From Gammaproteobacteria bacterium (lineage in GTDB: Bacteria; Gemmatimonadota; Gemmatimonadetes; Longimicrobiales; Gaopeijiaceae): DNA of 64,000 bases. The notes below the pieces were generated by a model. That model did not search any database. It worked only from the letters and a program-made list of their open reading frames with translations, and was not told where the DNA came from. The first letter of the stretch is position 1, and every line of letters starts with the position of its first letter. This document shows, in pieces, positions 26,953 through 35,660 of this stretch. The position numbers and the translations under genes were made by a program. The stretch is taken from positions 5,244 to 69,243 of the forward strand of contig JAPPJO010000006.1 in NCBI GenBank assembly GCA_028820325.1. Direction: 5' to 3'.

Positions 26953-28830
26953 CTACCCGGGGCCTGGACGGCCTCGTCCAGGGCGCTGCGGCCGCTCCGA
27001 ATCCGCGAAACGGCGCCGCGCCTCCCGAACGATCTCGGCGAATGCCGGGTCGCTGCGGATGGGGTCCCAGGCGGGATCGGTGCGCAACATCATGAGCCGG
27101 GGATCAGATGTCTCGAGTGCCTCCCGGAGCTGATCGAGGGCGCCTTCGCTGTCACCGGCCCAGAGGGACGCCTCGGCGAGAGAGGTGGGCGCAACCCGCC
27201 GGCCCTCGGCCTGGATGGCGTGGAGGCGGTCGAGCTGCCACGTCCAGTACCCGGCCGTGCCACCGGACGCGACCGCTTGCTCGAGCTGGTCGACGGCCTG
27301 CGCGCCGGGCGCTTCCGGCCACCCGTAGGTGCTCCAGCGGCGCATGGTCGCCACCGCGGCCGCGACATCTCCCGCGGACGCGCGCATGCGCGCCAGCGTC
27401 TCCCACACCGGGCCAACGTTGGGATGGTCGATCAGCAACGTCTCCAGCACCTCGATGGCCGAATCGATACGCCCGTCCCCCGCCAGACGCCGCGCCACGA
27501 ATATCTGGCGCCCGGCATCAGTGCGCGCCGTCTGCAGGATACGGCGGCTCACGGCGTCCTCCAGGCCGCGGCCGATCTCCGTCGTGGCCACGGCCCAGGT
27601 GGTATCCAGCTCGGCCAGTGGAACCCGGGGGGAACCGGCTCCAAGCTGTGCTGGCGCCGGAATCGCGAATCCTTCCGTGGCAGGCTCCCGGGGGAGGCTG
27701 CGTTCGAGGAAGTCGACCACCTCCCGTGCTTCGGCGGAACCCGGATCGAGCGCCAGGGCGCGGGTGGCTTCCTCGCTTGCCCGCACCACTTCCCCGGCAT
27801 CCAGGAAGCCGCCTTCGATGGCGGCCAGGAAGCGCGCTCCGGCCAGGCCCGCGAGCGCGGGAGCGAAGCCCGAGTCGCCGCGCAGCGCCTCCTGGAAGTA
27901 TTCCACCGCCCGGCGGTACCCGTCCGCCGTGCCGAGCCCGTACTCGTACCGTCCCCTCAGATAGGCCTCCTGCGCTGCCGGATCGCCGCTGGGCCCGCTG
28001 GCCGCGGCCAGCGCGACCTCCCCCTGCTGGCCGGGCCTCCCCGGAATCCCGGATGTCACCGCCATCGCCACTTCGCTCTGGAGTGCGAGCACGTCGGTCA
28101 TTTCGCGGTCGAACCGAAAGGTCTCGATGTGGGAGTCGCTCGCGGCGTGAATGAGCTGAAGTGTGATGCGCACCTGGTCGCCCGCGCGGGTCACCGACCC
28201 CTCCACCAGCGCGTCGACTCCAAGTTCGCGTCCGATGACCGGCGCGGAGGTGGTCGTGCCCTGGTACTGCATGACCGAGGTTCGGGACGCCACTCGCAGC
28301 CACTCGAGCTGGCCGAGGCTCGCGGTCAGCTCCTCCTGCAGACCCGCGACGAAGTAGGCCTCGCTCGCGTCCGGGGAGAAGTCCTCCAGCGGCAGCACGG
28401 CGATCGACGTGATCGGCTGGTCGGGATCGTAGACCTCCAGCGCGATCGTCTCCTGCCCCTCCCCGGACGTGAAGGCGCCCCTGGACGAGAGCCAGCCCGC
28501 CAGCCCGCCGGCAATCCCGATGGTGAGTACGAAGAACGCGACGCGCGGAAGGATGCCCTGGGCCGGGCTGTCGGGGGTCCGCCGTATCCCGTCCCTGGTG
28601 CGTTCGTACACCCAGGCCAGCGCGACGCCGGGCGGAAAACCGAGCACGACGAGCACTACCAGAATGCGCAACCCGGTGTCGCCCATGCCGAACGCGGGAA
28701 GGACGATCTCGCCCAGCTGCAGGAGCACGAAGGCGACGGCGCAGTATCCCAGGGCGAAGCGCACCACCCGCCTGCGCCGCAACTCGGCGATCAGATCGGC
28801 GAAGGCGAATCGACGTTCAGGCAGGGTCAT
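26953..28830 (-). CDS. Membrane-anchored FlgO/TolB-like and TPR protein
   Basis: A 625-residue protein. It starts with a cytoplasmic stretch (FADLIAELRRRRVVRFALGY), two helices, a third helix near residue 100, then a FlgO/CsgG-like domain opening SIAVLPLEDFSPDASEAYF with GLQEELTASLGQLEWLRVASR. TPR-like helices fill the C-terminal half (GDSGFAPALAGLAGARFLAA and others). This layout is abundant in soil bacteria and sometimes linked to adenylate-cyclase-like regulators; the function is unknown. The ATG overlaps the stop of the DUF6941 gene (ATGA). Confidence 0.75.
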   Translation of the reverse strand: MTLPERRFAFADLIAELRRRRVVRFALGYCAVAFVLLQLGEIVLPAFGMGDTGLRILVVLVVLGFPPGVALAWVYERTRDGIRRTPDSPAQGILPRVAFFVLTIGIAGGLAGWLSSRGAFTSGEGQETIALEVYDPDQPITSIAVLPLEDFSPDASEAYFVAGLQEELTASLGQLEWLRVASRTSVMQYQGTTTSAPVIGRELGVDALVEGSVTRAGDQVRITLQLIHAASDSHIETFRFDREMTDVLALQSEVAMAVTSGIPGRPGQQGEVALAAASGPSGDPAAQEAYLRGRYEYGLGTADGYRRAVEYFQEALRGDSGFAPALAGLAGARFLAAIEGGFLDAGEVVRASEEATRALALDPGSAEAREVVDFLERSLPREPATEGFAIPAPAQLGAGSPRVPLAELDTTWAVATTEIGRGLEDAVSRRILQTARTDAGRQIFVARRLAGDGRIDSAIEVLETLLIDHPNVGPVWETLARMRASAGDVAAAVATMRRWSTYGWPEAPGAQAVDQLEQAVASGGTAGYWTWQLDRLHAIQAEGRRVAPTSLAEASLWAGDSEGALDQLREALETSDPRLMMLRTDPAWDPIRSDPAFAEIVREARRRFADSERPQRPGRGRPGPG

Positions 28831-29234
28831 GCGGCGTCTGGGTCGCGAAAGAGGTGGAGCGCCGACCCTTTAAAGACACGTCCCTTTGCGCGCACGCTGA
28901 ATCGGTATCTCCCGGGAACCGGGAACACCACGTTCTCCACGGGCATGATCAGGCAGGTGCGGGCAGGCGGCCGATCGGGAGCGCGCGGGTCGACCTGGGT
29001 CTCGCCCTCGACCGTCAGGCACGGCTTCTTCGAAGGATCGAGCAGGTCCACCCGAAAACGATAGCTGCCGTCGTCGCTCCGGTCCCACTCGATGCCCGCC
29101 ACGATCACCATGCGGCTCTGGACCGCCGGGAACCCTGGCGCGAACAGGTCGTTGAAGGCGCCCTGGACGTCGATCCGGGTTCCGGAGGAAGCCTGCTGCG
29201 CCGAGTCGCAGGCCAGCGAAAGGTAGAGTTCCAT
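28827..29234 (-). CDS. DUF6941 family small protein
   Basis: A 135-residue protein with MELYLSLACDSAQQASSGT at the start, then VQGAFNDLFAPGFPAVQSRM and a beta-rich body ending FPVPGRYRFSVRAKGRVF. This matches a small family (DUF6941) as I remember it, of unknown function; the family name is from memory and is the least certain part. It begins 4 bp after the HyuB stop and overlaps the FlgO/TPR gene, so it is translated with both neighbours. Confidence 0.65.
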   Translation of the reverse strand: MELYLSLACDSAQQASSGTRIDVQGAFNDLFAPGFPAVQSRMVIVAGIEWDRSDDGSYRFRVDLLDPSKKPCLTVEGETQVDPRAPDRPPARTCLIMPVENVVFPVPGRYRFSVRAKGRVFKGSALHLFRDPDAA

Positions 29235-29237
29235 ACC

Positions 29238-30890
29238 CTACGCCTTGGCGCCGGGCGATCGATCCGCGGCGTCGTCGGGAGGTCCCCAGCCACCGCCGCC
29301 GGGCGACCGGATGCTGATGATGTCCCCCGCCTTCACCTCCAACGAGGTCTTCCCCGGCAGGATCCGCTCCTCGTCCCCGGAGATCAGCGTGTTGATCCCG
29401 GGCGCCCCGTCCTCCCCGCCCCGCGCCCCCGCCGGACCGCGCGTGCGCCGTTCACAGAGGAGCGTCGACCCCCCGTTCACGAGCATCATGATGTCGCGGC
29501 GCAGCCCGTCTCCCCCGCGGAACCGCCCCCGCCCCCCGCTGCCGCGGCGGAGCGAATAGCGCGTCACCCGGAAGGGATAGGCGTGCTCCAGCGCCTCCAC
29601 GGGCGTGTTGAGCGAGTTGGACATGTGGCAGTGAACCCCCGAGAGCCCGGGACGGCCCGGACCGGCGCCCATCCCGCCCCCCACCGTCTCGTAGTACGCG
29701 AAGCTCTCGCCGCGAAGGTCGATTCCGCCCATGGTGGTGTTGTTCATGGTCCCCTGGCTGAGCGCGGGCACGAGATCGGGCAGCGCCTCCGCGAAGGCGC
29801 GCAGCAGCGTATCTGTGATCCGCTGGCTGGCCTCCACGTTGCCCGCGGCGACGCTGGCCGGCAGGTGCGCGTTCACAAGCGAGCCCGGCGGAAGGCGCTG
29901 CTCCACGCAGGTCATCGACCCTCCCCCCGCGGGCAGTTCCTCGCCCAGCAGCCCCTCCACCACGCAGCGCACCACGTAGCGCACCGCGGACGAGGTGATG
30001 GCCGCCACCGCGTTGATCCCGCCCTCGGTCTGGGGCGAGGTGCCCGCGAAGTCGATCACCAGCCCGTCGCGCGATACCTCGATCGCCACCCGGATGGGCA
30101 CCGGACCGTGTCCGAACCCGTCGTCGTCCATGAAGTCCTCCGCCTCGAAGCGCCCCGCGGGCATGCGCCGGATGCCGGTGAGGAGGAGGCGGTCGGCGTA
30201 GGCGACGAGCTCGTACATGGCGCCCAGCACCGCCCCGCTGCCCCGCCGCTCCACCAGGTCGAGCAGCCGCACCTGTCCGGTGTAGAGCGCCGCGATCTGC
30301 GCCTGCAGGTCGCCCGCGCGCTCGACCGGGGTGCGCACGTTGGCCATGATGGTGTCCCACAGCCCGTGCCGCCGCTTTCCGCGCACGAAGAGCCGCACGG
30401 GAGGGATGCGCAGCCCCTCCTGGTAGATCTCGCGGGCCAGCGGCATCGACCCCGGCGTCATCCCGCCCACATCGGAGTGGTGCGCCCGCGAGGCGACGTA
30501 GCCCAGCAGCACGCCGTCGGGCCGCGAATACACGGGCGCGATGAGCGTGATGTCGGGGAGATGGGTCCCGCCCCTGAAGGGATCGTTGAGGCACGCGATG
30601 TCGCCGTCCTCGAGGGTGCCCAGCTCCGCGAGGGCGGCCTCCACGCTCATCGGCATGGCGCCGAGATGGACCGGCATGTGGTCTCCGAGCGCGACCGCGA
30701 TGCCGTCCGGCGTGAAGAGCGCGCACGAATAGTCGCGGCGCTCCTTGATGTTGGGAGAGAAGGAGGAACGCCGCAGCGCAGCCCCCATCTCCTCCGCGAG
30801 CGCGGCGAACAGTTGCCGGAAGATCTCGAGCGTCACGGCGTCCGGACGAACGCCGGAGATCCCGCCCGGATTTGCACCGCTCGCGGTCAC
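29238..30890 (-). CDS. Hydantoinase B / 5-oxoprolinase beta-subunit family protein
   Basis: The family's usual opening is seen in DAVTLEIFRQLFAALAEEMG. Typical segments follow: DYSCALFTPDGIAVALGDH, LNDPFRGGTHLPDITLI, RAHHSDVGGMTPGSMP, GGGMGAGPGRPGLSG, and the C-terminal GRGRFRGGDGLRRDI and SPGGGGWGPP. HyuB pairs with HyuA to hydrolyse 5-oxoproline, hydantoins or similar rings using ATP. No HyuA is adjacent in this window. The GTG at 30890 is chosen because it follows AAGG; an ATG at 30947 adds 19 residues but has no ribosome site. Confidence 0.88.
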   Translation of the reverse strand: MTASGANPGGISGVRPDAVTLEIFRQLFAALAEEMGAALRRSSFSPNIKERRDYSCALFTPDGIAVALGDHMPVHLGAMPMSVEAALAELGTLEDGDIACLNDPFRGGTHLPDITLIAPVYSRPDGVLLGYVASRAHHSDVGGMTPGSMPLAREIYQEGLRIPPVRLFVRGKRRHGLWDTIMANVRTPVERAGDLQAQIAALYTGQVRLLDLVERRGSGAVLGAMYELVAYADRLLLTGIRRMPAGRFEAEDFMDDDGFGHGPVPIRVAIEVSRDGLVIDFAGTSPQTEGGINAVAAITSSAVRYVVRCVVEGLLGEELPAGGGSMTCVEQRLPPGSLVNAHLPASVAAGNVEASQRITDTLLRAFAEALPDLVPALSQGTMNNTTMGGIDLRGESFAYYETVGGGMGAGPGRPGLSGVHCHMSNSLNTPVEALEHAYPFRVTRYSLRRGSGGRGRFRGGDGLRRDIMMLVNGGSTLLCERRTRGPAGARGGEDGAPGINTLISGDEERILPGKTSLEVKAGDIISIRSPGGGGWGPPDDAADRSPGAKA

Positions 30891-30964
30891 AGCGTAACCT
30901 TGCTGGGCTTTTCCGCCGGATTTTGGGTCGGCGATGTCGTCATGCATGGCAAAAGGAGGTGAAG

Positions 30965-31234
30965 TTGTCGGATTCGAAGCTCCTGGATCGAGCCAGGGAT
31001 GAGCTTTTCAGTCACATCAACCGATGTGGCGTGGTCGACGCCAGCGAGGCCGACCAGACGGAGTGGATGAACGATACCATCGACTATCTCGGGGAACGTT
31101 ATCCGACTCTCGCGGCACACGAACTGCGCTTTCTGCACGCCGTCGGCATGCGCTTCTGCCAGCCCGCCATAGCCCGCGGCGCCGCCACAATCACCACTGG
31201 CGGCAACTCCGACGCTCCCGCCGGCCAGGAGTAG
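30965..31234 (+). CDS. Small hypothetical protein, strong ribosome site, TTG start
   Basis: A TTG at 30965 is preceded by AAAAGGAGGTGAAG, a near-perfect Shine-Dalgarno sequence, and opens an 89-residue frame. The protein is helical and mildly acidic (DRARDELFSHINRCGVV, TEWMNDTIDYLGERYP). Its C terminus is Gly/Ser/Thr-rich, and it has no membrane helix. It is divergent from HyuB. I do not recognise the family. The ribosome site is the main reason to call it real. Confidence 0.6.
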   Translation: MSDSKLLDRARDELFSHINRCGVVDASEADQTEWMNDTIDYLGERYPTLAAHELRFLHAVGMRFCQPAIARGAATITTGGNSDAPAGQE

Positions 31235-31465
31235 TCCGGGCGCCCGAGAATACCGCAGCCCGGCACACCGGCGCAAATCTGTGCCGGTTCTCATTCAACC
31301 CGCACAATTCTGCCGCGCGCCGCTCCGTCGGACACCGCCGGAGTCTGGTTGCCGTATGGGCCCCAGGTTAGATTTGGGCGCGCTCGCGCCTGCGAGACCC
31401 TGGTCCGAACCGGCCATCCTGCGGGCACTCCGGAAGCGCCCCACATCTCCATCGGGAGGATGCGG

Positions 31466-32584
31466 ATGATGCAAGAGCGGTTCCTGAGCTCTGAAGAATA
31501 CGATGAGGAAGCATACAAGCTCTACGATGAAGGCGATTACGAAGGGGCCCTCGAGATGTTGAAGGAGGGCCTTTCCTTATATCCCAATGCCGTGGAACTG
31601 TACGTCGGCATGGGATACGCGCGGCTCGCGCGCGAGGAGTATGCGTGGGCCCGCGAGAGCTTCCAGCATGCGCTCATCCTGGATCCCGATCACGAGGACG
31701 CCCTGGTGGGAATGGGAGAGCTGCTCCTCCGGTTCGGAAAGAAGGAGAGCGCGCTCAGGCTCTTCAGGAAGGTGGAGGCTCTCGGCTACGACGCGGACAT
31801 GGACCTCATGCTGACGATGGGCCGGGCTCTGTACGGTGCGGGTCTGTACGTGGAAGCGCGCGACGCGTTTGCCAGACTGGTGGCATCGAGGCCGGACTCG
31901 GCCGAGGCGGTTGCGGCGCTCGGGTACGCGCTCCAGCGCACCGGAAACGAGCTCGAGGCGACCCGCCACATCCGGCGCGCGCTGCGGCTCGCCCCGGAAC
32001 TGCATGAGGCCCGCATCTTCCTGGGTCATGTGCTGTACGACCGTGCCGACCGGGAAGGAGCGATGCGCGAGTTCGAACAGGTGCCCCCCGCCGAGCACTG
32101 GGACTCGCGGGCGGTATGGCGGGTGATCGAGTTGAACGCTTCCCTGAGGGGCGTCCCGGTAGACGATGCGCGCATGGAGCCCTGGCAGGCCCGGCTGCGG
32201 GAGCTGGAAAGCCTTTCGGATCCGCTCGACCGGCTGCTGGCCGAGGTGGAGGCGCAGGCCTCCGGCATCGTCGAGTCCGTGACCGACCACCAGCAGCTGG
32301 AGCTGTTCGAGAACGCGCCGCTCGCGGATCGCGAAGCGCACCACCTCCGTACCCGCGAGGGCCGGCCCTTCCGGGGGACCTGGCACGAGATCGTACGCCA
32401 GATGCGTGACGACGCGGGATTCTCGCACGAGACCGTTTCCCACTACATGCGGCGGTTGTCCGAGCGCTGGCGGGAGCAGTTCGGCCTCCAAATCCCGATC
32501 GTGGATCCGGAGAGCTTTCTGACGGCGGCGCTCCGGGCCGGGCTCATGCAGCGCGTCGACGATGGTCCCGCTCCCGCCGGATGA
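31466..32584 (+). CDS. Tetratricopeptide repeat protein
   Basis: The start lies among ATGs at 31460, 31466 and 31469; a GGGAGG ribosome site fits 31466 or 31469. The 372-residue product opens SSEEYDEEAYKLYDEGDY and has about six TPR units (for example GALEMLKEGLSLYPNAVELY, ARESFQHALILDPDHEDALV). A C-terminal helical domain contains TWHEIVRQMRDDAGFSHETV, which resembles a small DNA- or protein-binding fold. It has no signal peptide, so it is probably cytoplasmic. The stop overlaps the zinc-ribbon gene (ATGA). Confidence 0.78.
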   Translation: MMQERFLSSEEYDEEAYKLYDEGDYEGALEMLKEGLSLYPNAVELYVGMGYARLAREEYAWARESFQHALILDPDHEDALVGMGELLLRFGKKESALRLFRKVEALGYDADMDLMLTMGRALYGAGLYVEARDAFARLVASRPDSAEAVAALGYALQRTGNELEATRHIRRALRLAPELHEARIFLGHVLYDRADREGAMREFEQVPPAEHWDSRAVWRVIELNASLRGVPVDDARMEPWQARLRELESLSDPLDRLLAEVEAQASGIVESVTDHQQLELFENAPLADREAHHLRTREGRPFRGTWHEIVRQMRDDAGFSHETVSHYMRRLSERWREQFGLQIPIVDPESFLTAALRAGLMQRVDDGPAPAG

Positions 32585-33276
32585 CCCCCCCGACGACCGG
32601 CCCCGACCACCCCGTGACCGCCTCCGATCTCCCCGGCCGCCTGTTCGCCGCCCTCGTGCGCGAGATTCGGACACAGTGGCCGGAGTACCTCGATTCGCGC
32701 TTCACGGTTGCCGAGATCTACCAGAACCTCATTCCCTGGCGCAGCCACCGGAACGCCATGGACATCGCCACCAGCGCCGAGTACGAGCAGGCGCTGCTTC
32801 GCCTGCTGGCGGGCGAGGGCGACTACCTGGCGCTGGAGTCGCAGGCCGCACGGCAAGAGATCCAGGCCGAACTGGAGGCCCGCTTTCCCAACACGGGGCT
32901 GTATCGAGATTTTGCCGCGGTGGGGGTTCGTCTCAACCCGAGCCGGCTGCCGGCGCGCGATGGTGGCCCCGGGCACACCGAGACGTCCGCTTCGAACGTC
33001 CTGGATCAGGACACGCTCGCGGTGGCGGAGCGGGAGCCGGACGCGGCGCCCGGGATCACCGCGCCCGCGGCAGCCCGGGCGCAGGCCGATGACGGAGCAG
33101 CGGCGGGGCAGGTGTGTTCGGGATGCGACCGGGAACTGCCGGACATCGAGGGGGTGCGCTTCTGTCCGTTCTGCGGCCAGGACGCGCGCATCATCGCATG
33201 TTCCGCATGCGGGATGAGGGTGGAAGCCGAATGGTCCTATTGCGTCGGATGCGGGAGGCGCGCCCGGCGTGCGTGA
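32581..33276 (+). CDS. Protein with C-terminal double zinc ribbon
   Basis: A 231-residue protein starting at the ATG that overlaps the TPR gene stop. The N-terminal 120 residues are helical (RLFAALVREIRTQWPEYLDS, ATSAEYEQALLRLLAGEGDY). A disordered Pro/Ala/Gly linker follows. The C terminus carries two CxxC pairs making one ribbon (CSGCDRELP and CPFCGQD) and a second (CSACGMRVE and CVGCGRR). Such ribbons bind zinc and usually serve protein or nucleic acid contacts. It shares an operon with the TPR gene and overlaps the next gene by 8 bp. Confidence 0.75.
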   Translation: MTPPTTGPDHPVTASDLPGRLFAALVREIRTQWPEYLDSRFTVAEIYQNLIPWRSHRNAMDIATSAEYEQALLRLLAGEGDYLALESQAARQEIQAELEARFPNTGLYRDFAAVGVRLNPSRLPARDGGPGHTETSASNVLDQDTLAVAEREPDAAPGITAPAAARAQADDGAAAGQVCSGCDRELPDIEGVRFCPFCGQDARIIACSACGMRVEAEWSYCVGCGRRARRA

Positions 33277-34345
33277 GGCTGGGGGCGGGGCGGCGCGGGT
33301 TGCGGTCATTCCCGGAGACGGCATCGGGGTTGACGTCACCCGTGAGGCGGTACGCTGTTTTCGGGCGGCGGCCGATCTGCACGGCGCCGCGGTCGACTTC
33401 GTCCACTGGGACCTGGGGGCCGAGCGCTACCTGCGCGACGGCGTGACCGTCACCGACGACGAAATCCGCCGCCTCGCGGACAACTACGACGCCATTCTTC
33501 TGGGCGCGCTGGGAGATCCCCGGGTGCCCGACAACCGCCACATCCGCGACATACTCCTGGGACTCCGGTTTCGCCTCGACCTCTACGTCAATTTCCGGCC
33601 CTGCGAGCTGCTCGATCCCCGCTACTGCCCGCTGAGTGAGGTTCCCGCCGGCGGGATCCACATCGACATCTTCCGCGAGAGTACGGAAGGCGCCTACGTG
33701 AACATGGGCGGGCACTTCAAGAAGGGCACTCCCGATGAGATCGCGATCCAGGAGGATGTGAATACGCGCAAGGGGGTGGAGCGCCTGGTGCGGGCCGCCT
33801 TCGAGTACGCGCGCGCCGAGGGGAGCCGCCGGGTGACGATGGTCGACAAGGCCAACGCCCTTCCCGCCGCGGGCGCGCTCTGGCGCCGGACGTACGACGA
33901 CGTGCGTGCCGAATACGGGGAGATCGAGAGCGACGTCATGCTGGTGGACGCCATGGCCATGGATCTGGTGCGCCGCCCGGGACGCTACTCCGTGCTGGTC
34001 ACGTCGAATCTTTTCGGAGACATCATCAGCGACCTTGCCGCGGAAGTGACCGGGGGGCTCGGCATGGCGCCTTCGGGGACGCTGCACCCCGGGCGTCATG
34101 CCCTGTTCGAGCCCGTGCACGGCTCGGCTCCGGACATCGCCGGCAGCGGACGGGCCAACCCGGTCGCCGCTGTCCGCTCGGCGGCTCTCATGGCCCGCCA
34201 CCTGGGCCACGACGCGGTCGCCGGAGACATCGACCGTGCCGTCCGGCTCGCCCTCGCCGCCGGCCAGGTCACCCCCGATCTCGGTGGCACCCTGACGACC
34301 GCGGCGGCCGGGGAAGCCATTTGTGACCGGCTGAGCGGGCCATAG
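33269..34345 (+). CDS. Isocitrate/isopropylmalate/tartrate dehydrogenase family enzyme
   Basis: Starts at GTG 33269, inside the end of the zinc-ribbon gene, and encodes 358 residues. The beta-decarboxylating dehydrogenase fold shows VAVIPGDGIGVDVT, the substrate-arginine region RFRLDLYVNFRP, the FRESTEGAYV loop, the catalytic-lysine region MVDKANALP, the metal-site aspartates in NLFGDIISDLAAEVTGGLG, and the NAD-site motif FEPVHGSAPDIAGSG. It could be 3-isopropylmalate dehydrogenase (leucine) or a tartrate/homoisocitrate-type enzyme. No leuCD is nearby, so the substrate is left open. Confidence 0.86.
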   Translation: MREAGGGAARVAVIPGDGIGVDVTREAVRCFRAAADLHGAAVDFVHWDLGAERYLRDGVTVTDDEIRRLADNYDAILLGALGDPRVPDNRHIRDILLGLRFRLDLYVNFRPCELLDPRYCPLSEVPAGGIHIDIFRESTEGAYVNMGGHFKKGTPDEIAIQEDVNTRKGVERLVRAAFEYARAEGSRRVTMVDKANALPAAGALWRRTYDDVRAEYGEIESDVMLVDAMAMDLVRRPGRYSVLVTSNLFGDIISDLAAEVTGGLGMAPSGTLHPGRHALFEPVHGSAPDIAGSGRANPVAAVRSAALMARHLGHDAVAGDIDRAVRLALAAGQVTPDLGGTLTTAAAGEAICDRLSGP

Positions 34346-34447
34346 GCCACAGGGCACGCCCGCCGCCAAAGGCCCCTCCCTCGGGGGCGCGACCGCAAGC
34401 AATTCGATGCAAGGAAGACTGCACATGATCGATCGAGAGAGCCGCAC

Positions 34448-35650
34448 ATGACCGGAAGCGCGAGAGAAATCGTCTTCCTTTCCGGAAAGCGGACCGGCTT
34501 CGGGGCGTTCGGCGGATCGCTCAAGCATCTGTCGGCCACCCAACTGGGCGTCGTGTCGGGCAGGGCCGCGGTAGAGGCCGCCGGCCTCACGCCCGACCGG
34601 CTCGACCATGTCGTCTACGGGAACGCGCTCCAGACCTCGGGCGACGCCATCTACCTCGCCCGTCACGTCGGGCTGGGGGTGGGCACCCCCGACCGCGTTC
34701 CCGCCCTGACCGTCAACCGGCTGTGCGGCTCGGGCTTCCAGGCGATTGCCAGCGGGGCCCACGAGATCCTCCACGGCGGCGCCCGGGCGGTGCTCTGCGG
34801 CGGGACCGAGTCGATGAGCCAGGCGCCCCACGTGGTGCGCGGCGCCCGCTGGGGCAACCTGCGCCTGGGGGATCCCGGCCGCTACTTCGAGGACCTGCTC
34901 TGGACCGCCCTCGAGGACACCAGTTGCGGCCTCACCATGGCACAGACCGCCGAAGAACTCGGTGACCGGTACGAGGTGACGCGCGAGTACTCCGACGAGG
35001 TAGCGCACCGCAGCCATGTGCGCGCCCGGGCCGCCTGGGACGAAGGCCGCTTCGCCGACGAGGTCGTCCCCATCACCATCCGCACCCGCAAGGGCGAGAA
35101 GGAGTTCGCCGCCGACGAGCACATCCGCGCCGACGTCTCGCTGGAGGGGCTGGCCCGGTTGCGGCCGTACTTCCGCAAGGGCGGTTTCGTCACGGCCGGG
35201 AACGCGAGCGGCATCGGCGACGGATCGGCCAGCACCGTCATCGCCGACGCCGAGTGGGCCGCCGGCGAGGGGCTCTCGCCCATCGGCCGCCTGGTCTCGT
35301 GGGCGTTCGTGGGCGTGGAGCCGAAGATCATGGGTATCGGACCCGCTCCGGCCGCCCGCGCCGCCCTCGACAGGGCGGGCCTCGCGCTCGACGACATGGA
35401 ACTGGTCGAGGTCAACGAGGCGTTCGCGCCGCAGTACGCGTCCGTCGAGCGTGATCTGGGACTGGACCCGGAAAGCACCAACGTCAATGGCGGGGCCATC
35501 GCCATCACGCATCCGCTGGCGGCCTCGGGAACCCGCCTCACCATCCACCTGCTTCACGAACTGAGGAGGCGCGGCGCGCGCTACGGGCTGGGCTCCGCGT
35601 GCATCGGGGGCGGCCAGGGCGGGGCCGTGGTCGTCGAAGCCTTCTCCTGA
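34448..35650 (+). CDS. Thiolase (acetyl-CoA C-acyltransferase)
   Basis: A 400-residue thiolase. The nucleophilic cysteine is in NRLCGSGFQAI, the GHP-type histidine region reads NGGAIAITHPLAASGTR, and the second cysteine is in GSACIGGGQGGA. The enzyme either cleaves 3-ketoacyl-CoA in beta-oxidation or condenses two acetyl-CoA. The following 3-hydroxyacyl-CoA dehydrogenase starts 10 bp later, so the two genes are likely one transcript. Sequence does not settle whether the pair degrades fatty acids or makes C4 acyl-CoA. Confidence 0.93.
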   Translation: MTGSAREIVFLSGKRTGFGAFGGSLKHLSATQLGVVSGRAAVEAAGLTPDRLDHVVYGNALQTSGDAIYLARHVGLGVGTPDRVPALTVNRLCGSGFQAIASGAHEILHGGARAVLCGGTESMSQAPHVVRGARWGNLRLGDPGRYFEDLLWTALEDTSCGLTMAQTAEELGDRYEVTREYSDEVAHRSHVRARAAWDEGRFADEVVPITIRTRKGEKEFAADEHIRADVSLEGLARLRPYFRKGGFVTAGNASGIGDGSASTVIADAEWAAGEGLSPIGRLVSWAFVGVEPKIMGIGPAPAARAALDRAGLALDDMELVEVNEAFAPQYASVERDLGLDPESTNVNGGAIAITHPLAASGTRLTIHLLHELRRRGARYGLGSACIGGGQGGAVVVEAFS

Positions 35651-35660
35651 GGAGGAAGAC

